Shown one piece after another: positions 14,213 to 22,886 of a stretch of 64,000 bases of DNA; positions within the stretch are counted from its first letter, which is position 1; the number at the start of each line of letters is the position of its first letter. The translations under genes and the position numbers were made by a program. This stretch comes from UBA6522 sp965221035. Lineage in GTDB: Bacteria > Pseudomonadota > Gammaproteobacteria > Steroidobacterales > Rariloculaceae. The DNA is taken from the NCBI GenBank assembly GCA_965221035.1, contig OZ244860.1:3720001-3784000 (forward strand). The letters are read 5' to 3'. Under the pieces are notes generated by a model. It was not told the origin of the DNA and ran no database searches. It saw only the letters and a list, made by a program, of their open reading frames with translations.

Positions 14213-16765
14213 ATGGTCGCTAACCCGAAGTCGGAACCCATTGCCCCGGACTCCGAGCCCGAGAAACAGTACCGGTTGGTCGGTACGGCCTTCCGAAGAG
14301 TGGATGGCCGCGCCAAGGTGACCGGTCAGACCCGCTTCGCCGACGATCTCGGTTTTCCGCGCATGGCTTACGTCAAGCTGGTGCGAAGCACCGTTCCCCA
14401 CGCGCGCATCGTGAACATCGACCTGTCGGCGGCCCAGGCCATGGACGGCGTGCTCGGTACGCTGGTGGGCACGGAGCTGCCGAACAAGTTCGGCATCCTG
14501 CCGGTCTCCGAGGACGAGCACGCGTTGGCGGTGGACACGGTTCGATTTGTCGGCGATCCCGTCGCGGCCGTCGCGGCGGTCTCCGAGGACATCGCCCATG
14601 AGGCCGCGTTGGCCGTTCGCGTCGAGTATGACCCCCTGCCGACGATCTCAAGCTTCGACGAGGCGCTCAGGACGCCCGAACCGCAGATGCACGACTACGC
14701 GGATGACGGCAACATCCACAAGAAGGTGTCGCTCAAGTTCGGGGCGGTGGAGGAGGGTTTCGAAGAAGCGGACGTGATTCTGGAAGACATCTGCCATTTC
14801 GAGGGCAACACCCACCTGGCCATGGAGCAGCACAGCGCCGTCGGCGTCCCCGAGGACGAAGGCCGCGTGACGGTGTATTCCTCCACGCAGACCCCGCACT
14901 ATGTGCACCGGGCGCTGACCAAGGTGCTGGGCCTGCCGGCGTCGCGAATCCGCGTCGTGGCATGCTCCAACGGCGGAGGATTCGGCGGCAAGAGCGATCC
15001 GTTCAACCACGAGATGGTGGTGGCCAAGCTGGCGCTCAAGCTCGGCCGCCCCTGCAAGGTGACGCTGACGCGGGAGGAGGTCTTCTACTGTCATCGCGGC
15101 CGCCACCCGGTGCTCATGCACTTGAGGACCGGTTTCAGGAAGGACGGCACCATCACCTCGCAGCATCTGCGCACCGCCTTGGACGGTGGCGCCTTCGGCA
15201 GCTATGGGGTGGCCAGCACCTACTATACCGGCGCGCTTCAGACCACCACCTACCGGATTCCCAATTACTGGTTCGAGGGCGCCCGGGCCTTCACCAACAA
15301 GCCTCCCTGCGGGCCGAAGCGCGGCCACGGCACGCCCCAGCCCCGGTTCGCGTTCGAGGTGCACCTGGACAAGGCGGCGCATCGCCTGGGCATCGATCCG
15401 GCCGAGTTGCGGCTCAGGAACCTGCAGCCGGCCGACTCGGTGACGGCGAACTGGCTGCGCATCGGCTCGATCGAACTCGGTCGGTGCATCGAGGCCGTGG
15501 TGCGCGGCAGCGGCTGGAAGCAGCGCTACGGCAAACTGCCCGAGGGCCGGGGGCTGGGCCTGGCCTGCGGCGCCTACCTCTGCGGAGCGGGCCTGCCCAT
15601 CTACTGGAACCACATGCCCCAGTCCGGCGTGCAGATCAAGCTGGACCGCAGTGGATGCGTCGCCGTGTTCTGCGGCGAGAGCGAGATCGGCCAGGGTTCG
15701 GACTCGGTCCTCGCCGCCATCGTGGCCGAGGTACTGGGCATCGAGTTGGAGGATATCCGTCTCTGTGTCGGCGATACGGACCTGACCCCGGTGGACCTGG
15801 GGAGCTATTCCTCCCGGGTCACCATGATGGTGGGCCACGCGGCCCTGCAGGCCGCGGAGCGCGCACGGGAGATCATCGCCAAGGCTGTGGCCGCGCAATT
15901 GCGGGTGCCCGAATCGGAACTAGTCTTCGCCGACCGGCGCGTCTTTCCCGCCGGCGACCCTGGTGGCGGCCTCGACTTCGATGCCGCGGTGGTGGCGGCC
16001 GAAGCCCGGTTCGGCACCCTCGGCACCACCGGCTCGTACATTCCGCCCCGCGCGCCGGGGCGTTATCGGGGCTCCGGCGTCGGACCTTCACCGACCTATT
16101 CCTACTCCGCCGCCGTCGTCGAGGTGGAGGTGGACCCCGCCACCGGCGTCTACGGCTGCAAGCACGTCTGGATGGCCCACGATATCGGCAAGGCCATCAA
16201 TCCGGTGCTGGCGCTGGGCCAGATCGAGGGCAGCATCTACATGGGCCTCGGCGAGGCGATGATGGAGGAGCAGGCCTTCCGGCGCCTGCCGAAGCGCTTG
16301 TCTTCCGCCCTGGTCCACAAGATGCCGTCGCTGCTGGAGTACAAGAGCCCCGGTTTTCACGATATGCCCGGCATGACCAGTTACATGATCGACTGCAGGG
16401 ACGAGCGCGCCCCCATGGGAGCCAAGGAAGTCGGCCAGGGCCCATTGCTGCCGATCATGCCGGCGGTGGTCAACGGGATCTTCGACGCGGTCGGCGTGCG
16501 CGTAGACCAGATACCGGCCACGCCCGAACTGGTCCTGAAGGGGCTCGAGGCCAAGGAGCGGGGGCGTCCGGCGCGTGTCGGTCCCACACGATTCCCCAAG
16601 GTGGACTACGGCACGCCGGTGGAAGTGCCGACCCCTGACCAGGGTGGCGATGGCCGTGCCAGGCATGATCCGAAACACCGCGGATTGCGGTCGGCCTCCG
16701 GCACCATGAAGGAACGCGACGAGGCCTTGAAGGAGCGCCGCAGTGCTACGCTTACCACCGCTTGA
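14213..16765 (+). CDS. hcrA: 4-hydroxybenzoyl-CoA reductase, molybdopterin (alpha) subunit
   Basis: 850 residues, longer than the roughly 770 of Thauera HcrA because of an extra charged tail after about residue 785 (PTPDQGGDGRARHDPKHRGL). The molybdopterin-binding blocks of the xanthine dehydrogenase family are present: VACSNGGGFGGKSDPFNHE, GESEIGQGSDSVLAAI and the catalytic Glu in MGAKEVGQGPLLP. The enzyme removes the para-hydroxyl of 4-hydroxybenzoyl-CoA with electrons from ferredoxin. The gene overlaps the beta subunit by 23 bases, implying coupled translation. In known systems this enzyme works without oxygen; here it adjoins an O2-using pathway. Confidence 0.9.
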   Translation: MVANPKSEPIAPDSEPEKQYRLVGTAFRRVDGRAKVTGQTRFADDLGFPRMAYVKLVRSTVPHARIVNIDLSAAQAMDGVLGTLVGTELPNKFGILPVSEDEHALAVDTVRFVGDPVAAVAAVSEDIAHEAALAVRVEYDPLPTISSFDEALRTPEPQMHDYADDGNIHKKVSLKFGAVEEGFEEADVILEDICHFEGNTHLAMEQHSAVGVPEDEGRVTVYSSTQTPHYVHRALTKVLGLPASRIRVVACSNGGGFGGKSDPFNHEMVVAKLALKLGRPCKVTLTREEVFYCHRGRHPVLMHLRTGFRKDGTITSQHLRTALDGGAFGSYGVASTYYTGALQTTTYRIPNYWFEGARAFTNKPPCGPKRGHGTPQPRFAFEVHLDKAAHRLGIDPAELRLRNLQPADSVTANWLRIGSIELGRCIEAVVRGSGWKQRYGKLPEGRGLGLACGAYLCGAGLPIYWNHMPQSGVQIKLDRSGCVAVFCGESEIGQGSDSVLAAIVAEVLGIELEDIRLCVGDTDLTPVDLGSYSSRVTMMVGHAALQAAERAREIIAKAVAAQLRVPESELVFADRRVFPAGDPGGGLDFDAAVVAAEARFGTLGTTGSYIPPRAPGRYRGSGVGPSPTYSYSAAVVEVEVDPATGVYGCKHVWMAHDIGKAINPVLALGQIEGSIYMGLGEAMMEEQAFRRLPKRLSSALVHKMPSLLEYKSPGFHDMPGMTSYMIDCRDERAPMGAKEVGQGPLLPIMPAVVNGIFDAVGVRVDQIPATPELVLKGLEAKERGRPARVGPTRFPKVDYGTPVEVPTPDQGGDGRARHDPKHRGLRSASGTMKERDEALKERRSATLTTA

Positions 16766-17795
16766 TTTCAGCGCACCGACGCAATTGGGCGAGGCGCTGG
16801 CGGCGCTTGAAGGCAACGGCGCCAATGGCGGCGGCCGTGTCAGGCTGGTCGCCGGCGGCACGGATCTCTGGCCCAACATGAAGCGCCGCCACCAGCGGGC
16901 CGATGCCGTGGTCAGCCTGATGTCTATCGACGAATTGCGCGGGATCGAGCAGACGTCGCGGGGTTTGTCCATCGGCTCGACGGTAACCCTGACGGAAGTG
17001 CTCCGTAACTCGTTGGTGCGAGATCTTTATCCGGGTTTCGCTCGCTCCGTGGCGGCCATATCCTCACCGCCCCTGCGCAACATGGGCACGCTGGGGGGCA
17101 ACCTCTGCGTGGACACCCGTTGCACGTACTACAACCAGACCGAGGAATGGCGCCGTTCCATCGACTACTGCATGAAGGAGCAGGGCACGATCTGCTGGGT
17201 TGCCACCAACTCGCCGCGCTGCTGGGCCCACTCCGCCAGCGACGCCGCGCCCATGCTGTGTGCGCTGGATGCGCGGGTTCGCCTGGCGTCCTCCGATGGC
17301 GAGCGGGAGATCCCGCTTGCGGACCTGTATCGCGACGACGGCATCGACTACCTCGGCATGCGGGCCGGCGAGATCCTCACCCGCATCATCGTCCCGGCCG
17401 ATTCCGACCGCGATCATTGCCGGAGCGCGTTCTGGAAACTCCGCCGCAGGGGGTCCATCGACTTTTCCGTGCTGTCGGTGGCGGTGGCGATCTGGATGGA
17501 CGGCGGGAAGGGCAAGGCGGTCGACCGGGTCGCCGTGTATCTCGGCGCCGTCGGTTCCAGCCCCGTGCGCGTCGGAGATGCGGAAGAACTGCTCGTGGGC
17601 AACGTGCCCGACGAGGACCTGATCGCGCAGGCGGCCCGCCACGCACGAACCGCGGCGACCCCCATGAGCAACACGGACTTCGTACCGGCGTGGCGGGGGA
17701 AAATGGCCGAACACTACACTCATGCTGCGCTGTGCGAAGCGGTCGGCCTGCCGGTCCGCCGCCAGGCGCCCAGGCATGGGTTGACGGTGGTTTGA
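16743..17795 (+). CDS. hcrB: 4-hydroxybenzoyl-CoA reductase, FAD/4Fe-4S (beta) subunit
   Basis: 350 residues from a GTG at 16743. FAD-binding blocks RLVAGGTDLWPNMKRR and LRNMGTLGGNLCVDTRC are clear. The decisive feature is a loop carrying C127, C143, C151 and C160, with spacing 16, 8 and 9. As I recall, this is the spacing of the 4Fe-4S ligands in Thauera HcrB (C122, C138, C146, C155). Ordinary xanthine dehydrogenase FAD subunits lack this loop, so the operon is a true 4-hydroxybenzoyl-CoA reductase rather than a generic xanthine oxidase homologue. The extra cluster lets low-potential electrons enter. Last gene of the box/hcr operon. Confidence 0.93.
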   Translation: MLRLPPLDFSAPTQLGEALAALEGNGANGGGRVRLVAGGTDLWPNMKRRHQRADAVVSLMSIDELRGIEQTSRGLSIGSTVTLTEVLRNSLVRDLYPGFARSVAAISSPPLRNMGTLGGNLCVDTRCTYYNQTEEWRRSIDYCMKEQGTICWVATNSPRCWAHSASDAAPMLCALDARVRLASSDGEREIPLADLYRDDGIDYLGMRAGEILTRIIVPADSDRDHCRSAFWKLRRRGSIDFSVLSVAVAIWMDGGKGKAVDRVAVYLGAVGSSPVRVGDAEELLVGNVPDEDLIAQAARHARTAATPMSNTDFVPAWRGKMAEHYTHAALCEAVGLPVRRQAPRHGLTVV

Positions 17796-17957
17796 CGCCT
17801 ACCATCGTTGTCCAGGCAGTTGGTTCCTGATCCTTCAGGGGCGACGTTGCTTCCGGCAGGCTGAATCCATGATCGCGGTCCTGCGACGCCGGTCCAAGGG
17901 AGTTGCGGCGGGGCGACCAACGAAATAAGCGTGTAGGGGGTAGACGACGGGTTGGCG

Positions 17958-18230
17958 TTATGGCGGGACGACGGACTCGGAATTCTCGGCGTGGCGAAAT
18001 TCGAGGCGCCCCTCGATATAGGAGACCCGTTGCGCTACCTGGCTCACCGCTTCAAGAATGGCGGTATGGTCAGCTCTCATGGCGGAATGCTCTTCCCGCA
18101 TGGTTTCCTGAAGCGAGTCGATACGCGCGTTGGTGGCCCCATTCAGGGCGAGCATGATGGTGACCACCACGGCCATCATCGCGATGCCCGCGCCGATGAT
18201 CGCCCAGGTATCGATCGTCAATCCAGCCAC
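17958..18230 (-). CDS. Small membrane coiled-coil protein, copy A
   Basis: 90 residues. A GTG start at 18230 follows a strong GGAGGA box. Residues 8-30 (TWAIIGAGIAMMAVVVTIML) are one transmembrane helix, followed by ARIDSLQETMREEHSAMRAD and a heptad-patterned coiled coil up to VAQRVSYIEGRLEF. It is a close paralogue of the protein at 18457-18792, and the DNA upstream of both genes is also duplicated, so the pair arose by tandem duplication of a unit of about 520 bp. Likely a membrane-anchored oligomer with the coil in the cytoplasm; no function is known. Confidence 0.75.
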   Translation of the reverse strand: MAGLTIDTWAIIGAGIAMMAVVVTIMLALNGATNARIDSLQETMREEHSAMRADHTAILEAVSQVAQRVSYIEGRLEFRHAENSESVVPP

Positions 18231-18456
18231 TTCGTCCTCCCGGTCCGTACCTTACCATGGCAGACGTGCTTCAGTTTCCACGCCGCAGCTGCTGCATCTC
18301 AGCTACGCGATAGCGTAGTTCAACGGGGTCGCTTGAACGAAGGTTCATTTCATGGCGGTTTGTCGAGTTTTCGGGTGGCCCGGTCCTGAGGTTTCCGGGT
18401 TGCACGCACACGAAACTCGGTGCGTATTCGGTGAATTGCGTCAGGGCCAGACGGTA

Positions 18457-18792
18457 TTACGGAATCTCGATGCTCTCAGAACCTTCGGCGCGGCGAATAT
18501 CGAGCCGCCCTTCGACATAGGAGACCCGCTGCGCCACTTGGCTCAACGATTCAAGTATGACGGTATGTTCCGCCCGCATGGCGGTATGTTCTTCCCTCAT
18601 GGCGGTATGTTCTTCCCTCATGGCAGTGTGTTCTGCCCGCATGGCGGCATGCTCTTCCCGCATGGTTTCCTGGAGCGAGTCGATTCGCGCGTTGGTGGCC
18701 TCATTCAGGGCGAGCATGATGCCGACCACCACCGCCATCATCGCGACGCCCGCGCCGATGATCGCCCAAGTATCAATTTTCAATCCAGCCAC
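18457..18792 (-). CDS. Small membrane coiled-coil protein, copy B, with heptad expansion
   Basis: 111 residues from a GTG at 18792 behind GGGAGGG; this start makes the N-terminus (MAGLKIDTWAIIGAGVAMMA) match copy A. One transmembrane helix is followed by a coiled coil that contains five near-identical seven-residue units of the type MREEHTA/MRAEHTA, against two in copy A. At DNA level these are 21-bp repeats at about 18575-18660, close to exact, so the expansion is recent. Each unit is one full heptad, so added units lengthen the coil by a fixed step without breaking its register. Function unknown. Confidence 0.75.
   Translation of the reverse strand: MAGLKIDTWAIIGAGVAMMAVVVGIMLALNEATNARIDSLQETMREEHAAMRAEHTAMREEHTAMREEHTAMRAEHTVILESLSQVAQRVSYVEGRLDIRRAEGSESIEIP
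18575..18660. repeat. 21-bp in-frame repeats encoding heptads
   Basis: About four units of the form CGCATGGCGGTATGTTCTTC (plus one base) run head to tail, differing at a few positions. They encode MREEHTA-type heptads on the minus strand. The copy-A gene has fewer units at the same place, so this stretch varies in length by slippage or unequal exchange. Confidence 0.75.
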
Positions 18793-18969
18793 GATAGCCC
18801 TCCCAGCCCGCACAGTACCATAGCTTCAGAGCCAGTGTAGTTCAGCGGGGTCGCTTGAACGAAGGTTCGTTTCGTGGCTCTTCGTCGAGTTTTGTGGCCC
18901 TTCACGCATGGCGGTCTGATACTGGCAGCGGGTTCACGTCCGTACGACGAGTCCGTATCATTGCGCGCC

Positions 18970-21198
18970 ATGAGCCGTTGCGCTTCCCTGTGCTCCGCCT
19001 GGATGGGTCTTCTCGCCGCGCCGCTCGCGGCTCAGCAAACGCTGGTCGATCCTGGCCAGAAAACCGTGCGCGTCGTACGTACGGATATGCGGCCGGTCAT
19101 CGACGGCGATCTTGGGGACGCGGTCTGGGCGCGCGCGGCGCTCGTCAATGACCTCCATCAGACCGAGCCCGTCGAGTATGCCGAGCCTTCCGAACAAACC
19201 GAGATCCTGATCCTCTACGACGACGATGCACTGTACGTGGCAGCGCGCCTTTACGACGCGAACCCGGAATTCATCACCGCCAACAACATGCGCCAGAACG
19301 ATCAGGTGTACGAGGATGATCGCTTCTACGTGATGATCGACCCGTTCAACGAGCGGCGCAGCGGCTACTATTTCGGGGTCAATCCGAACGGCGTGCGCAA
19401 CGACGGCCTTTATCGCAACGTCAGTGATGCCTATCGGGACTGGAACAGCATCTTCGACGTTGCAGCAGGCCGTTTCGAGGCGGGCTGGACGGCGGAGTTC
19501 GAGATACCGTTCAAGTCGATCTCCTTTGATCCGAACACCGACACCTGGGGCATGAATTTCTCGCGCGGCATCGTGCGCCGCGCCGAGAACCTGGCATGGG
19601 TGTCGCGCAACCGGGAATACAACCCGTCGATCTCGGGATTGGCCGTGGGCTTCGAGGGGCTCGAGCAGGGGCTCGGGCTCGAAATTGTACCCTCGGTCAG
19701 CCTCGGCAAGGCACGCAGTTTCTCGCAAGTTCCTTTCACGGACGACCGCGAGAAATCGAGCCTCGAGCCGACTGTGGATATCGTCTACAAGCTCACGCCC
19801 CAGCTCAACGCTTCGCTAACCGTGAATACGGATTTTTCCGCCACCGAAGTCGATGACCGCCAGGTCAATCTCGATCGCTTCGGGCTTTTCTTTCCCGAGA
19901 AGCGCGACTTTTTCCTTCGGGAGTCCGATATCTTCGAGTTCGGTGGTATCGGCGGCCAGCGCCAGATTCAGATCCCCGGGCTCGAAGCGTTGGGCCAGAA
20001 CGGCCGGCCGTTTTTCTCGCGCCGTATCGGCCTGAGCCCAAGCGGAACACCCATCGATCTCGAGGTGGGCGGCAAGATCAGCGGTCGCGTGGGCCGTTTC
20101 GAAGTCGGTGCCCTGTCGATCCGCCAGGGCGCATCCGGGGAGATCGATACCAGGAACGTGTCTGTCATCCGCACCAAGGCTGGCGTACTCAGGGAGTCGA
20201 ATGTTGGCGTCGTGTTGACCCAGGGTAATCCCGGCGCCAATCTCGACAATTCGCTTGCGGGCTTCGATTTTCTGTATCGGAACACGCGGTTGCCGGGCGG
20301 CCGATCGGTCGAGTCCGACGTTTGGTATCAGCAAAGTAATACAGAGGGGATCGACTCCGACCAGTCGGCTTTCGGCATCGGCGTGCGCTTGCCGACCAGC
20401 GAGGGTTTCAGCGCCGCGTTGGAATACAAGGCATATGAGGCCAATTTCAATCCGGCCCTGGGCTTCATCAACCGGCGGAACATTGCCGACGCCACGGCCT
20501 CCCTCGGTTACGAGCTGCGCCCTTCGGGAGGCTATCTGCAATCCTGGCTAATGGCCGTGGATGTACAGCAGGTCGACCGCCTCGACACCGGGGCGCTGCA
20601 GACGCATGCGATATTTTTTCGCCCCATGGTGCTGCGCAACCGCACCGGCGACCAGATGCTGCTGGGCTATCGCCAGTTCAAGGAAGGTATTGCGCGTCCC
20701 TTCGAAATCTCGCCAGGCGTGGTCATACCGATGGGCGAATACCGGATCGAGGACTGGGGCATACAGCTTGGCACAGGAACGCATCGCAGGCTCGCAGCCA
20801 ATTTCCGCCTGGTGGCCTACAACGACGGGACCTTTTACAACGGCGACCGCGCGGATTGGTTCGGTGAACTCACCTGGCGTCCGTCGGCGCGTTTTCGCGG
20901 CAATCTGAGCTACAGCTACAGCGAAATCGATCTGCCTCAAGGCAGCTTCGAGACCCGCCTCGTCGCCGCGGGCATCGATTTCGTATTCACATCGACGCTG
21001 TCCTGGGTCAACCTGATCCAGTACGACAACGTCACGGAGACCGCGGGCATCAACATGCGGCTTCACTGGATCCCTGAAGCCGGCCGCGAGGTGTATTTCG
21101 TCATCAATCACAACGTCGCGGACTACGATCTTGATAATCGATTTCACTCGACGGCGTCCGACATGACGGCCAAGGTGAACTACACGTTCCGGTTCTGA
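18970..21198 (+). CDS. CBM9-like/DUF5916 outer-membrane protein, second copy
   Basis: 742 residues. The ATG at 18970 begins a signal peptide (MSRCASLCSAWMGLLAAPLA) cleaved near AQQ. A CBM9-like domain follows, with VIDGDLGDAVWARA and ILILYDDDALYVAARLYDAN, then FNERRSGYYFGVNPNGVRND. The DUF5916 barrel includes KLTPQLNASLTVNTDFSATE, FFPEKRDFFLRESDIFEFG and a C-terminal KVNYTFRF typical of outer-membrane insertion. It is a distant paralogue of 3493-5757 and fits the family consensus better. Role unknown; it probably binds or admits a carbohydrate or other large ligand at the outer membrane. It stands alone, upstream of pgi. Confidence 0.87.
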   Translation: MSRCASLCSAWMGLLAAPLAAQQTLVDPGQKTVRVVRTDMRPVIDGDLGDAVWARAALVNDLHQTEPVEYAEPSEQTEILILYDDDALYVAARLYDANPEFITANNMRQNDQVYEDDRFYVMIDPFNERRSGYYFGVNPNGVRNDGLYRNVSDAYRDWNSIFDVAAGRFEAGWTAEFEIPFKSISFDPNTDTWGMNFSRGIVRRAENLAWVSRNREYNPSISGLAVGFEGLEQGLGLEIVPSVSLGKARSFSQVPFTDDREKSSLEPTVDIVYKLTPQLNASLTVNTDFSATEVDDRQVNLDRFGLFFPEKRDFFLRESDIFEFGGIGGQRQIQIPGLEALGQNGRPFFSRRIGLSPSGTPIDLEVGGKISGRVGRFEVGALSIRQGASGEIDTRNVSVIRTKAGVLRESNVGVVLTQGNPGANLDNSLAGFDFLYRNTRLPGGRSVESDVWYQQSNTEGIDSDQSAFGIGVRLPTSEGFSAALEYKAYEANFNPALGFINRRNIADATASLGYELRPSGGYLQSWLMAVDVQQVDRLDTGALQTHAIFFRPMVLRNRTGDQMLLGYRQFKEGIARPFEISPGVVIPMGEYRIEDWGIQLGTGTHRRLAANFRLVAYNDGTFYNGDRADWFGELTWRPSARFRGNLSYSYSEIDLPQGSFETRLVAAGIDFVFTSTLSWVNLIQYDNVTETAGINMRLHWIPEAGREVYFVINHNVADYDLDNRFHSTASDMTAKVNYTFRF

Positions 21199-21285
21199 CT
21201 CCCTTTCGCCTGTTTCTGATATGCTCGATCACGGGTGTCCGTATGGCGATCATCATCCCCATTGGGGTCAGCAAGGGCGGCATCG

Positions 21286-22875
21286 ATGAGCGAAGATCCT
21301 TACGGGCCCCGCACCAGGGCCTGGTCTGCCCTCGGCAAGCGTGCCGAAGCGCTTGAGCACGTGACAATCCCCGCGCTCTTCGAGCAGGAACCGGATCGCG
21401 GCCGTCAATTCTGCGCGGAGACCCAAGGGCTGTGGCTGGACCTCAGCCGGCAGCGGCTTGATAACCGGACGTTGAAATTGTTGCTGGAACTGGCCGTGCA
21501 GGTGCGCCTGCCCGAATGGACCGAACGCATGTTCCGCGGCGAGCGCATCAACAACACCGAGGACCGGGCCGCCTTGCACGTCGCGCTTCGCCGCCCGGCG
21601 GATCGACCGTTGATGATGGACGATGGCGACATCATGCCCGTGGTCGAGGCGGAACGGGACAAGATGCGGCGACTGGCGGGATCGCTGCACGACGGTTCCT
21701 TGCGGGGCCATACCGGGCGGCGAATCACCGACATCGTCAACATCGGCATCGGCGGTTCCGATCTTGGCGTCGCAATGGCCGTGGAGGCTTTGGACCGGTA
21801 CCGCATGCCGGGACTGGGCGTTCACTTCGTCTCCAATGTCGACGGGGTCCAGGTGGACCGTGTCCTGCGGGCCGTGAATCCCGAGACCACGCTCTTCGTG
21901 GTCTGCTCCAAGACATTCACCACGTTGGAGACGCTGGCCAATGCCCGGGTGGTTCGGGAATGGCTGTTGCGGCAGGGTGGGGAGGACGCGGTGGCAGGAC
22001 AATTCGTGGCGGTGTCCACCAACCATCGGGCGATGGACGATTTCGGCGTGGCGCCGGAGCGTCGGCTGGACCTGTGGGACTGGGTCGGCGGGCGGTATTC
22101 GTTATGCTCGAGCGTGGGCCTGGTCCTGGCCCTGGCCATTGGCTGGCGGAATTTCGCCGAATTTCTGGCCGGTGCGCACGAGCTGGACGAACACTTCCGT
22201 TCGGCGCCGCTGGAGCGCAATCTGCCCGTGCTGCTGGCGCTCGCGGGCGTGTGGAACCGCAACTTCCTCGGCGCCGCCAACCACGCGGTGCTTCCCTACG
22301 ACCAACATCTGCACCGGCTGCCCGCCTACCTGCAGCAGCTGGAGATGGAAAGCAACGGCAAATCCGTACGCCGCGGCGGCCAACCGGTGGAATGCGCCAC
22401 CGCGCCGGTAATCTGGGGCGAGCCGGGGTCCAACGCCCAGCACTCCTTCTACCAGCTGCTCCACCAGGGAACGGAGCCGGTATCGGTGGATTTCCTCCTG
22501 CCGGCCACCTCCGTGGCGGACCGCCAGGACCAGCAGGATCTTGCCGCGGTGAACTGTTTCGCCCAGGCTTGGGCCCTGGCCGGCGGCGACCCGGAGGGCA
22601 GGAACCCCGATCCCTTCAGGGACTACGCCGGCAACCGCCCTTCCAGCCTGATCCTGTTTCAACGTCTGGACCCGGCAACGCTTGGCAAGCTCGTCGCCCT
22701 GTACGAGCACAAGGTCTTCGTCCAGGGGGTGATCTGGGACGTCAACAGTTTCGACCAGTGGGGCGTGGAACTGGGCAAGCGCCTGGCCGCCGGATTGCGG
22801 GAGCGCGTGAAGACGGAGGTTCCGCCGCCCATCATCGGGCCGGCGCTTTCCAGGTGGCGGAAATGGCGCGGATGA
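21286..22875 (+). CDS. pgi: Glucose-6-phosphate isomerase
   Basis: 529 residues from the ATG at 21286 (MSEDPYGPRTRAWSALGKRA). Family signatures are IVNIGIGGSDLGVAMAVEAL, VCSKTFTTLETLANA, the active-site stretch WDWVGGRYSLCSSVGL, MESNGKSV, and near the C-terminus DVNSFDQWGVELGK, which is PROSITE pattern PGI 2. It interconverts glucose 6-phosphate and fructose 6-phosphate in the cytoplasm. It lies 11 bases before an aminotransferase of sugar-nucleotide metabolism and near ugd, so this copy may feed surface-polysaccharide precursors as well as glycolysis. Confidence 0.96.
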   Translation: MSEDPYGPRTRAWSALGKRAEALEHVTIPALFEQEPDRGRQFCAETQGLWLDLSRQRLDNRTLKLLLELAVQVRLPEWTERMFRGERINNTEDRAALHVALRRPADRPLMMDDGDIMPVVEAERDKMRRLAGSLHDGSLRGHTGRRITDIVNIGIGGSDLGVAMAVEALDRYRMPGLGVHFVSNVDGVQVDRVLRAVNPETTLFVVCSKTFTTLETLANARVVREWLLRQGGEDAVAGQFVAVSTNHRAMDDFGVAPERRLDLWDWVGGRYSLCSSVGLVLALAIGWRNFAEFLAGAHELDEHFRSAPLERNLPVLLALAGVWNRNFLGAANHAVLPYDQHLHRLPAYLQQLEMESNGKSVRRGGQPVECATAPVIWGEPGSNAQHSFYQLLHQGTEPVSVDFLLPATSVADRQDQQDLAAVNCFAQAWALAGGDPEGRNPDPFRDYAGNRPSSLILFQRLDPATLGKLVALYEHKVFVQGVIWDVNSFDQWGVELGKRLAAGLRERVKTEVPPPIIGPALSRWRKWRG

Positions 22876-22886
22876 CCGGAGGCGGG

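Larger units (their letters stand above)
18315..18870. repeat. Tandem duplication of about 520 bp carrying the coiled-coil microprotein genes
   Basis: The leader at 18315-18356 (GTAGTTCAACGGGGTCGCTT and following GAACGAAGGTTC) recurs almost unchanged at 18837-18878. The two genes that these leaders precede, read leftward, are paralogues. The offset is 522 bases. The second copy carries extra 21-bp units in its gene. Confidence 0.7.

Noticed and set aside
13622..17795. The reductase operon as xanthine dehydrogenase or CO dehydrogenase
   Set aside because: The four-Cys loop in the FAD subunit and the box neighbours fit 4-hydroxybenzoyl-CoA reductase better; there are no xdhC, coxG or purine genes.
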